49,696 bases of DNA, from the NCBI GenBank assembly GCA_947601655.1, contig CANQGG010000012.1, positions 1 to 49,696 on the forward strand, given 5' to 3'. Source of the stretch: an uncultured Akkermansia sp. GTDB lineage: Bacteria; Verrucomicrobiota; Verrucomicrobiia; Verrucomicrobiales; Akkermansiaceae. Below are positions 8,018 to 15,050 of the stretch, one piece after another (positions within the stretch are counted from its first letter, which is position 1; every line of letters starts with the position of its first letter). The translations under genes and the position numbers were made by a program. The notes below the pieces were generated by a model. It searched no databases, was not told where the DNA came from, and worked only from the letters and a program-made list of their open reading frames with translations.

Positions 8018-10207
8018 TTACAGGGAGGAATCAGGGTATGATTCACGTTCGAGATATTCGAGTGCCAAGCTCCGACAGAGGCTGAGGTCCTGCTTACCGG
8101 AGGCGAGCACGGGGATTTCCTCAACGGGGATTACGTAGCGTGGCGCCCAGAGGTTGGGTATGCCATGCAGAGGGAATTCAGCTCGCAGTTTACTGATAAG
8201 TTCGCGCTGCGAAGAGGGGGAAAGGTAGTCCGGCATGGCGGTGAGTAAGGCGATGGCTTCCCCTTTATGATCATCCAGTACCCCGGTGACAGCGATGCTC
8301 AACCTATCGGTGTTAAGCTTGAGGATACGCGTGATCAATTCTTCCACAGCCTCGTGCGGCACCATTTCACCGCCGACCTTGGAGAAGCGTGAGAGGCGCC
8401 CATCCAGCGTGATAAATCCATTGAGATCCATGCGCCCGATATCACCCGTTTTGAACCAACCGTCTCTGAAAACGGTAGCGTTAAGCTCCGGACGCTTGGC
8501 GTAACCGCGAAACAAGTTGGGTCCCTTCAGCCAGATCATACCGCGTGAGGTAAGTGGGAGAACCCTGTTGTCGTCATCCACATCGGTGATACGCACGGCG
8601 ATGCCGGGCAGAAGGTAGCCGATACTGCGCGGCACGGTGCAGGGGATGCTGAAAGCGGATCCCGGCACGCGCGGCGCATCGGGGAGATTGACAGCGCACA
8701 CCGGCGCTGCTTCGGTAAGTCCGTACCCTTCCAGCAGGGGGACTCCCGCGTGGGTCATGTACTCTCTCTCCAGGTCCGGCGACAAACGCTCGGCGCCGAC
8801 GATAAAGTAACGCACGGTGGCGAAGGTGTACGGGTCGGCTCTGCGAAGCATGGCGCGTGCGAAGGTGGGCGTGGCGCAGAGCATGCTCAGCTCGTACTTC
8901 TCGATGAGACGGCAGAGGGTGCGCGCGTCGGTGGGGTTAGGGTATGTGCAGATGGGACGCCCTTTCAGCAGAGGAAGAATGAGGGCGACCGTGAAGCCGA
9001 AGCTGTGGAAGAGCGGTAAGGAGCCCAGCACGCGTTCATTGTCCAGCACGAGGCGGCAGCAGCTCTGAGCGACGTTGGAGAGCACCATGCGATGGGTGAG
9101 TGCAACGCCTTTCGGTTCGCCGGTGGAGCCTGCCGTGAAGAGCATGGCAGCTTCGTCCTCGCCGCGCCGCTCTGCCGCGCGCGTTTTTTTGCACAGGTAG
9201 CTTGCCGGGGCAAAACGCGCCAGCATGACGTTTTTGAGGAGCTGCAACTTGGTGGTCAGACCGGTGAGCAACTCCTCCATGAGGATGAGCTGATCCGCCG
9301 CCGGCCACGAGAAGCCCGGCAGCTTTTCCATAAATTGCCGGGCGGTGATGAAGCTCTTCAGCTCGGCCTGCTGCACCGTGCTTTGGAAAGCTGCGGCGGA
9401 GCTCGCGTAATTGATGATCACCGGCGTGACTCCGGCCAGCATGCAGGCGAGAAGGGCAATAGTGCCGCCCGGTCCCGGGGGAAGGATGACGCCGATACGC
9501 TGCTCTCCGCGCTTGCGCAGCCGTGTCGCTATGGTCATGGCCACACCGAGTATCTTGTGATAGGGCAGGGGCTTCCCGCTCATGCCGTCAATCATCTCCA
9601 CGGCGCCGTGTTTCCTGAGCGCGCGCACCAGATGCTCGGTGAGTGAACCGTTCAGGAGAGGACGCGAGGAAAAGATCTTGCTGCTTTTCTCCAGCCAGGC
9701 GGAGAGGAGACGCTCCGCCATGTGCGCCCCTGCGGGAAGCTGCGGCAGCACGTAAAACTCCTCGCAGCAGTCTTCCTCCTTGACATCGCGGTAAAGCGTG
9801 TCGATGCTCTCCCCGTAGAACCCAAGGAAGAGGGGTGAAATCGGCAGGTACATCCCCTGCGCATAATCCAGAAAAAGCTTCGGCACGTCGGCCAGGCATC
9901 CCCGAACCTTTGCCAGTTGCCCCGGCATGAAAACCACGCTTTTTCCCCCCTGAAAATACCGCTGCAGCATCTCGCGCGCCGCCTGGGGCGTTCCGTCGCG
10001 AAAGTCAAACCGCTCCGTCAGCATGCGCTTTTCCCGCAGGTAGTTCTCAATCTCCGGCAGAAGAGGAAAAGCCGGGTCGGCAATATACACCAGACGTCCC
10101 TGCAGCAGATAGTTGAGGGCCTTGCACGCCTGCACACTCAGCCGATTCGGCAGGTAGAATGCCGGGGCGACGATATTCTCTTGGCCGTGGAGAGTCAGGT
10201 TATTCAT
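8018..10207 (-). CDS. Aas-like protein: intact acyl-AMP ligase domain fused to an inactivated acyltransferase-like domain
   Basis: 729 residues. The C-terminal two thirds is an adenylate-forming ligase, probably acyl-ACP or acyl-CoA synthetase. It has an intact P-loop TAGSTGEPKG (about 358-367), YGLTE, the TGD motif in FKTGDIGRMD, and the C-terminal catalytic Lys in SGKQDLS (about Lys705). The N-terminal part (about 15-180) resembles the PlsC-type acyltransferase half of E. coli Aas, but the catalytic HxxxxD is replaced: NRLSVQA has Arg22 where His belongs and no Asp, and the FPEG motif reads FMPG. It is probably involved in fatty acid activation or recycling at the inner membrane. No Shine-Dalgarno or clear promoter precedes ATG 10207. 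A degenerate paralogue lies at 35440-37653. Confidence 0.85.
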   Translation of the reverse strand: MNNLTLHGQENIVAPAFYLPNRLSVQACKALNYLLQGRLVYIADPAFPLLPEIENYLREKRMLTERFDFRDGTPQAAREMLQRYFQGGKSVVFMPGQLAKVRGCLADVPKLFLDYAQGMYLPISPLFLGFYGESIDTLYRDVKEEDCCEEFYVLPQLPAGAHMAERLLSAWLEKSSKIFSSRPLLNGSLTEHLVRALRKHGAVEMIDGMSGKPLPYHKILGVAMTIATRLRKRGEQRIGVILPPGPGGTIALLACMLAGVTPVIINYASSAAAFQSTVQQAELKSFITARQFMEKLPGFSWPAADQLILMEELLTGLTTKLQLLKNVMLARFAPASYLCKKTRAAERRGEDEAAMLFTAGSTGEPKGVALTHRMVLSNVAQSCCRLVLDNERVLGSLPLFHSFGFTVALILPLLKGRPICTYPNPTDARTLCRLIEKYELSMLCATPTFARAMLRRADPYTFATVRYFIVGAERLSPDLEREYMTHAGVPLLEGYGLTEAAPVCAVNLPDAPRVPGSAFSIPCTVPRSIGYLLPGIAVRITDVDDDNRVLPLTSRGMIWLKGPNLFRGYAKRPELNATVFRDGWFKTGDIGRMDLNGFITLDGRLSRFSKVGGEMVPHEAVEELITRILKLNTDRLSIAVTGVLDDHKGEAIALLTAMPDYLSPSSQRELISKLRAEFPLHGIPNLWAPRYVIPVEEIPVLASGKQDLSLCRSLALEYLERESYPDSSL

Positions 10208-10248
10208 GGGGGGATGGGGTCGAAGAAGAAGGAAAGGCTGTCTCGATG

Positions 10249-10289
10249 AAAAAACCGCTCAGCCTGTGTGATCAAGCAGAACGGCTTTT
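10249..10289 (-). terminator. Rho-independent terminator after the outer-membrane protein gene
   Basis: On the minus strand an imperfect stem (AAAAgCCG...GC pairing with GC...CGGTTTT) is followed by TTTTTT at 10254-10249. It is positioned to end the 10392-11372 transcript about 100 bases after its stop. Confidence 0.6.
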
Positions 10290-10304
10290 CGTTTTAAAAT
10301 CTTC

Positions 10305-10372
10305 ACAGATGCAGGGAGTGGGAAGATTCTCCGGGAGGATTTCATCCGTCCCACTCCCTTTTTCACATCTGT
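10305..10372. repeat. Large two-tier inverted repeat between the barrel gene and the Aas-like gene
   Basis: Inner arms GGGAGTGGGA (10314-10323) and its perfect complement (10349-10358) enclose 25 bases. Outer 7-bp arms (10305-10311 and 10366-10372) extend the structure. A TTTTT run follows the inner stem on the plus strand only, so as an intrinsic terminator it faces against both flanking minus-strand genes. It may stop antisense transcription or protect the 3' end of the barrel mRNA. Confidence 0.6.
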
Positions 10373-10391
10373 TGAGAAGACCGATTCTCGT

Positions 10392-11372
10392 TTAGAAAGT
10401 GTACGTGCATTTCACGCCGGCCACCACGCCAAAGTTCCGGTAAGGCACCAGGGTGGCATCACCCGTTTGTTGGCGAAGCAGGGAAGTTTTGGCAGCCTTT
10501 TGTGCTCCCGTACCCAGCCAGTTGAAGCTCACGCTCGGGGTGAGGATGAGTTGCTTCGTGATGAACCACGGAGTGGAAAGTTGAATCCAGAAGGCCTGCG
10601 CGCCGTTGGCATTGGCGTGATGCCCCGGGTCGAAGTAGTTAGCCGTGGCGCTCATGGCAAAGGTCAGCAGCCCCGCCACTTTGACGTCCTCCGCCGTGCC
10701 GATGATGGGCGCCTTGAAGGTCATGTGCGGCTCAAACCACCAGCCCTGCACACCCTGGAAGCTCAACCTCACTGAATTGCCCACCTCAAACCAGGCCGTC
10801 GGGGTGTACACCATATCTAGGAACACCTCATTCACACAAGAGGCGCTCTGCTGGCGGAAGTGCTTGGCAAAAGCGCCCAGAAGACCGCCGTGTACGAAGT
10901 CGTGACCCAGAGAGACGGCGCCGTACTTACCGCTGTACTTGAGAGCCGTCGCCACGGCAAACTCGTTCTCCACATTGCGAGGGACAAGCGGCAAACCCTT
11001 TGCTGCCCAATACTCTTGGGGAACAGCCGTATTGATCTTAGCGTAGGGGGCAGGACCGTACATGGTGTGCCCAGAGCTCACCATGCGGTAGGAGATGGTG
11101 TTATCGATGCTCCACTGTTGCTGCTTCTTGCCGATGTCGTAGTTCATCTTGAGGGCAACGAGTTCGGAGCTGTCACCTTCTGCCACAGAGTGGGAAATCA
11201 CGAGACCGCGACCCACGTAGTTGGAATCATACCCCACGGTGAAGGAACCGGTGAGTCTCTTGGCAGAGAGACCTGGCAGCTTGGCAAATTCCTCAGCAGT
11301 GAGGGTTTGGGCTGCGTAAGATGCCGGCACCAAAAGAGAAGCCAACGCGAGAAGGATAGAACGTGCTTTCAT
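10392..11372 (-). CDS. Secreted outer-membrane beta-barrel protein, function unknown
   Basis: 326 residues. The signal peptide MKARSILLALASLLVPASYA is probably cut before AQT. The mature protein has alternating polar/aromatic stretches throughout (for example FTVGYDSNYVGRGL and VGNSVRLSFQGVQGWWFEPHMTF) and ends CTYTF, a C-terminal aromatic expected for BAM-dependent insertion. This pattern indicates an outer-membrane barrel; no substrate can be inferred. It has a near-consensus promoter with a ~67-base leader (entry at 11446) and terminator structures downstream, so it is transcribed alone and probably strongly. Confidence 0.8.
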   Translation of the reverse strand: MKARSILLALASLLVPASYAAQTLTAEEFAKLPGLSAKRLTGSFTVGYDSNYVGRGLVISHSVAEGDSSELVALKMNYDIGKKQQQWSIDNTISYRMVSSGHTMYGPAPYAKINTAVPQEYWAAKGLPLVPRNVENEFAVATALKYSGKYGAVSLGHDFVHGGLLGAFAKHFRQQSASCVNEVFLDMVYTPTAWFEVGNSVRLSFQGVQGWWFEPHMTFKAPIIGTAEDVKVAGLLTFAMSATANYFDPGHHANANGAQAFWIQLSTPWFITKQLILTPSVSFNWLGTGAQKAAKTSLLRQQTGDATLVPYRNFGVVAGVKCTYTF

Positions 11373-11445
11373 AGATCAGTGTATTGAGTCATGAAGAGCT
11401 TCCTGCTTATATTCCGAAAAATTCGGAGGCAGAACAGCTCGACTA

Positions 11446-11474
11446 ATTCTACATAACGTTGGATACCCTGTCAA
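11446..11474 (-). promoter_or_regulatory. Near-consensus promoter of the outer-membrane protein gene
   Basis: Minus-strand -35 TTGACA (11474-11469), 17-bp spacer, -10 TAGAAT (11451-11446). The predicted leader contains a small hairpin (CCGAA/TTCGG, 11414-11426). Confidence 0.8.
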
Positions 11475-11476
11475 AC

Positions 11477-11502
11477 AAAAAAACGGATATCCGGTTCTTT
11501 TT
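11477..11502 (-). terminator. Probable terminator after the ABC ATPase gene
   Basis: On the minus strand an A-rich arm, CGG-ATAT-CCG and a run of seven T form a short hairpin with a T tail about 50 bases after the ABC gene stop. The stem is weak in GC pairs. It lies directly before the next promoter. Confidence 0.45.
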
Positions 11503-11553
11503 ATTTCGTTAATTGTTTGTAGTCAATGAGTTGTTGATTTGGTTGCAGAGGCG

Positions 11554-12405
11554 TTACGCTTTGTCCTGCTCGGCGCGTGCCCGGATGCCGGAGATGAAGA
11601 CACTTTCCAGAGAGAGGCGTCCGGGAGAGCTCGACACCCAGGCTTCGCCGGCGAGGGCGCGCATTTGATCCAGCAAGGCAGGGGAGGGATCGCGCAGAGT
11701 GACTTGCCGCGTGTGCGCATCGCGGGTGAGCTCATCCACGGTGCCCTCGGCGATGAGACATCCCTGGTAGAGGATGCCGACGCGGTCACAGACCTCCTGC
11801 ACTTGCTCTAGGAGGTGGGAGCAGAGGAAGATGGTGAGCCCACGCTGCTTGAGCTCCAGAATCATGTCCCGGATGATGCGCGAGCCGATGGGATCTACCC
11901 CGGCGGTGGGTTCATCCAGAACCAGAAGCTGCGGATCCTGCACGAGCGCCTGCGCCAAACCGATGCGCTGCAGCATGCCCTTGGAGTAGCCGGAGAGGCG
12001 CCGCCCGGCCGCATCCTTCAGTCCCACGAGTTCCAGCAGCTCCCCCACGCGTTCGCGCAGGGCGCGTCCGCCCAATCCGCAGAGGCGTCCGTAGAAGCGC
12101 AGAGTCTCCTCGCCCGTGAGGAATTTGTAGAAGTACGGATTTTCCGGCAGGAATCCGATAGCGCGCCTGTTTGCGGTGTCAGTGGTGGGGCGACCGAACA
12201 CGCGGCAGCTGCCCTCATGGGGGGCGAGCAGTCCGACGAGCATTTTCATGATGGTACTCTTGCCGGAACCGTTAGGACCGATGAGACCGTACACGCCGCC
12301 GGAGGGAATGGAGAGACTCACGCCTTTCACGGCGTACACCATGCCGCCCTTTCCGCGGTGCCCGCGGAAGCTCTTGTGCACGTTCTCGATCTCGACGGCG
12401 TTCAT
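11554..12405 (-). CDS. ABC transporter ATP-binding protein
   Basis: 283-residue nucleotide-binding subunit of an ABC transporter, cytoplasmic. Walker A is GPNGSGKST, the signature reads LSGYSKGM and Walker B reads LLVLDEPTAGVDP, followed by the switch His in FLCSHLLEQ. The C-terminal tail is typical of the CcmA/NatA/LolD-like two-component exporter class. No permease gene is adjacent: upstream is the M20 peptidase (ATGA overlap at 12402-12405, hence translational coupling) and downstream is an unrelated barrel gene. The membrane partner must be encoded elsewhere, so the substrate cannot be named. Confidence 0.9.
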   Translation of the reverse strand: MNAVEIENVHKSFRGHRGKGGMVYAVKGVSLSIPSGGVYGLIGPNGSGKSTIMKMLVGLLAPHEGSCRVFGRPTTDTANRRAIGFLPENPYFYKFLTGEETLRFYGRLCGLGGRALRERVGELLELVGLKDAAGRRLSGYSKGMLQRIGLAQALVQDPQLLVLDEPTAGVDPIGSRIIRDMILELKQRGLTIFLCSHLLEQVQEVCDRVGILYQGCLIAEGTVDELTRDAHTRQVTLRDPSPALLDQMRALAGEAWVSSSPGRLSLESVFISGIRARAEQDKA

Positions 12406-13745
12406 ACGGGCACTCGACTCATGAGGCGCAGGAGGTTTTTGACCATGCTGATTCCTTTCTCGAAGATCTCCAGTCGCATGTTTTCATTCGGTGAGTGGAT
12501 GCGCGCATCCGGCAGATCGAGGCCGAGGAAGAGGGCGTCTTTCCCCAATTTCCCGGAAAGCTCCGCCACGATGGGAATGGAGCCTCCCTCGCGCACAAGC
12601 ACGGGCGGGTTTCCGAACGTTTCCTCCAACGCCTGCTGTGCCGCCTTGCCGAAGGGAGAATGCGGATCGCTCATGTACGCATCGCCGGCGTGTTGCATGG
12701 TGAACTTCATCCGCACGCTCGGCGGACAGACCTTCCTGAAATGCGCCTCCACCTTGCGCATGATGTCCACGGGGTCTTGCCCCGGCACTAGGCGGCAGCT
12801 GATCTTGGCCACCGCGTGGGTGGGGATGACTGTTTTGGAACCCTCGCCTACATAACCGCCGACGATGCCATTCGGCTCAAAGGTCGGGCGGGCATACACG
12901 CATTCGGCGCCGGTGTAGCCCTCCTCCGTGCGCAGAGCGGGTACACCGGTGAGATCCGCCAGCTCGGCGTCGCTCATGCCCGGTACGCGCTTCCAGCTTT
13001 CCTTCTCCCAATCCGCAATCTCGCTCACGCCGTCGTAGAAGCCCTCCACGGTGATGCGCCCGTTTTCATCATGCGTGGTCGCAAGCATCTCGCAGAGAGT
13101 GGTGATGGGATTAGCCACCGCCCCGCCGAAGATGCCGGAATGCAGGTCCATGGCGGGACCGCGCACCTCCAGCTCAAAGCAGCATACTCCCTTCAGCCCG
13201 TAGGAGAAGGACGGCACGTCCGGCGCCGCCATGCCGGTGTCGCTTACCACGATGATGTCGCAACCCAACTGCTTCACCATCTCCGGCTGCTGCAGCAGGT
13301 TGTGAAGGCTTGTACTGCCGCGTTCCTCTTCCCCTTCCAGCAGGAAAATAACATTCAACGGCAGCTCTCCATCCTCTGCAAGAAGCTCCCGGACGCCCAG
13401 GAGGTGCGCCATGATTTCCCCCTTGTCATCACTCGCCCCGCGGGCGTAGATGCGCCCGTTCCGCACGCTCGGCTCGAAGGGCGCGCTTTCCCATTCCTCA
13501 ATGGGGTCGATGGGCATGACGTCGTAGTGCCCGTAGATCAGCACCGTCGGCTTTCCAGCCACCGTCGGACTTTTTGCCACCACCACCGGGTGAATTTCGG
13601 TGTTGATTTTTTGCGCGTCGAATTTCATCTCTCGCAGTTTCTGCACGAGGTAATCTGCGCAGCGACTCACATCCGCAGCGTGTTCCGGCTGCGCCGAAAC
13701 ACTCGGGATGCTCAAAAATTGCATTAAATCTTCCAAATGAGCCAT
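12402..13745 (-). CDS. M20-family metallopeptidase (dipeptidase-like)
   Basis: 447-residue zinc-dependent dipeptidase or carboxypeptidase of the M20/CNDP group, with no signal peptide and therefore cytoplasmic. Metal and catalytic motifs are visible: YGHYDVMP (zinc His and catalytic Asp), RGASDDKGE (bridging Asp) and EGEEERGS (catalytic Glu and zinc Glu). The lid-domain His lies near GPAMDLHSGIFGG. The ATG at 13745 is fixed by a promoter whose -10 ends 6 bases before it (entry at 13752), so the mRNA is probably leaderless. It is translationally coupled to the downstream ABC ATPase, which suggests peptide handling but does not prove it. Confidence 0.92.
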   Translation of the reverse strand: MAHLEDLMQFLSIPSVSAQPEHAADVSRCADYLVQKLREMKFDAQKINTEIHPVVVAKSPTVAGKPTVLIYGHYDVMPIDPIEEWESAPFEPSVRNGRIYARGASDDKGEIMAHLLGVRELLAEDGELPLNVIFLLEGEEERGSTSLHNLLQQPEMVKQLGCDIIVVSDTGMAAPDVPSFSYGLKGVCCFELEVRGPAMDLHSGIFGGAVANPITTLCEMLATTHDENGRITVEGFYDGVSEIADWEKESWKRVPGMSDAELADLTGVPALRTEEGYTGAECVYARPTFEPNGIVGGYVGEGSKTVIPTHAVAKISCRLVPGQDPVDIMRKVEAHFRKVCPPSVRMKFTMQHAGDAYMSDPHSPFGKAAQQALEETFGNPPVLVREGGSIPIVAELSGKLGKDALFLGLDLPDARIHSPNENMRLEIFEKGISMVKNLLRLMSRVPV

Positions 13746-13751
13746 GGCTGC

Positions 13752-13780
13752 ATGCTACATCAAACACAGGCCAAGCGCAA
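13752..13780 (-). promoter_or_regulatory. Promoter of the M20 peptidase-ABC operon, predicted leaderless
   Basis: Minus-strand -35 TTGCGC (13780-13775), 17-bp spacer, -10 TAGCAT (13757-13752), then 6 bases to ATG 13745. Transcription would start at or next to the A of the ATG. A GTCGGAT/ATCCGAC hairpin (13834-13856) lies upstream without a T tail. Confidence 0.6.
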
Positions 13781-13929
13781 GCCGATTATACCAGCGCGCC
13801 ACCGCTTTTTGCCGCGGCGGTAATGATTGCGCCGTCGGATTCCGGCGACATCCGACGCCACTTTGGCCGGGTGAACCGGATACCGGCTGTATTCCCGACA
13901 AGCTGTCTGCGTTGCTTAGCTCCCCGTGC

Positions 13930-14328
13930 TCAGATGCCCACGATGTTGCGCAGGATAAACCAGGCGAGGGTAGCGAAAGCGTACAGTTTGAGCAGCGTCG
14001 TGTAGGCGTGGGTAGAGGATATATGCTCCTCGCCCCGGACCAGGATAAGGACATAACGAACATACTCCTCTGCAAGAAGTGCAACGGAAATCCAGAGGAA
14101 CATGTTAAAATGCCATGCGGCATACCAATCGCCGCGCAGCAGGGCTTGCACGGCTCGCGTGCCACCGCAACCGGGGCAACTCAACCCGGTGAGTTTATGA
14201 AACATACAGGGCGGCAGCAGCTTACCCAGCCAAATGGCCGATGCCTCAGGCGCCCAAAGGATCCCCACTCCTAATACCCCGCCCAGTACAGGAGCTATGA
14301 CCAGCCAGATAATCTGCTGAATACGCAT
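13930..14328 (-). CDS. DUF2752 membrane protein
   Basis: 132 residues with about three hydrophobic segments. The family hallmark is clear: Cys41 followed by LTGLSCPGCGGTRA with Cys51 and Cys54, the CPxCGxTR pattern of DUF2752. The role of the family is not established; the Cys pair could bind metal or undergo redox chemistry. It follows the CD225-like gene by 48 bases on the same strand, and the two families are commonly found together, so they may form a unit. Confidence 0.85.
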   Translation of the reverse strand: MRIQQIIWLVIAPVLGGVLGVGILWAPEASAIWLGKLLPPCMFHKLTGLSCPGCGGTRAVQALLRGDWYAAWHFNMFLWISVALLAEEYVRYVLILVRGEEHISSTHAYTTLLKLYAFATLAWFILRNIVGI

Positions 14329-14376
14329 CGTTCGGGACGACCGCAGATCAGTGGAGCAGATCGGCAGGGAAAGGTT

Positions 14377-14634
14377 TTAACAACAAGTAAGATTAGGACC
14401 AATAATCGCTATCAACGCGGTATAAAGGGCGGCGACAACGAGACCGCAGACGAGGCCAATCAAGCACCATTTCTTGGCGGCGGCAGCTTCCTGTTGGGCG
14501 AGCTCAGCGTTGCCGCTGTTGTATGCCGAATCGACAGCACAGGATTTGACAATGGCAACAATGCCGAACGGCAAGCAGCAAAACAGGGTCACCAGGATGG
14601 ACCATACGAGGTAATTATCGGGTTTCGGAGGCAT
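14377..14634 (-). CDS. CD225/dispanin-family small membrane protein
   Basis: 85 residues. Two hydrophobic segments (about 8-30 and 55-80) are separated by a polar loop with AYNSGNAELAQQEAAAAKKW. This is the layout of bacterial CD225/dispanin proteins: a first intramembrane helix ending in a CCLPFGIVAIVKS-like motif, then a re-entrant polar loop. The short tail carries a CC pair at the end. Function in bacteria is unknown. It has its own TTGACA promoter (14659-14687) and is followed by the DUF2752 gene. Confidence 0.82.
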   Translation of the reverse strand: MPPKPDNYLVWSILVTLFCCLPFGIVAIVKSCAVDSAYNSGNAELAQQEAAAAKKWCLIGLVCGLVVAALYTALIAIIGPNLTCC

Positions 14635-14658
14635 GGAGATAATTTGTTATTTAACGGC

Positions 14659-14687
14659 AACCTACCAAAAAGTCTCCCATTTGTCAA
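14659..14687 (-). promoter_or_regulatory. Promoter of the CD225-DUF2752 pair
   Basis: Minus-strand -35 TTGACA (14687-14682), 17-bp spacer, -10 TAGGTT (14664-14659), leader of about 17 bases, no Shine-Dalgarno sequence visible. Confidence 0.65.
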
Positions 14688-15050
14688 GACACAAACTATG
14701 AATTGCAAGGACAAACGCCCCAGCCGCAATCCCTCAAAAATGAAAGGGTAATATCAAACGCATATCATTCAATATGAGTAAATAAGAAGGAATAGAGTTG
14801 CCTCCTGCGTGGAGAGAAAAATATGCCTTGCTCTCCTCTCCATACAAGAAAGCAAGAATGGATAGATTACATTACGCAAGCCGCGGGCTGCAAGAGCCGA
14901 AAAATGTCATTCGACTATTGAACAGCAGGAGAACAATATCCGGCAAGAAAAAGGAAGGAAGGCGAAAAATCCTGGGTCGCAAGGAGCTTCAGGTGATCAA
15001 GAAGATCTGCTCCAAGTGTTCTGCGCCCGTGAGAGCGTGGAAGGGGCCTC
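14688..15050. other. Intergenic stretch without a recognised gene
   Basis: About 360 bases between the CD225 promoter and the end of the ankyrin gene. It is more AT-rich at its left end. Open frames here have no signal, motif or convincing start. A GTGAGAG/CTCTCAC stem (15029-15054) overlaps the ankyrin stop on the minus strand but has no T tail. I see nothing else. Confidence 0.5.
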
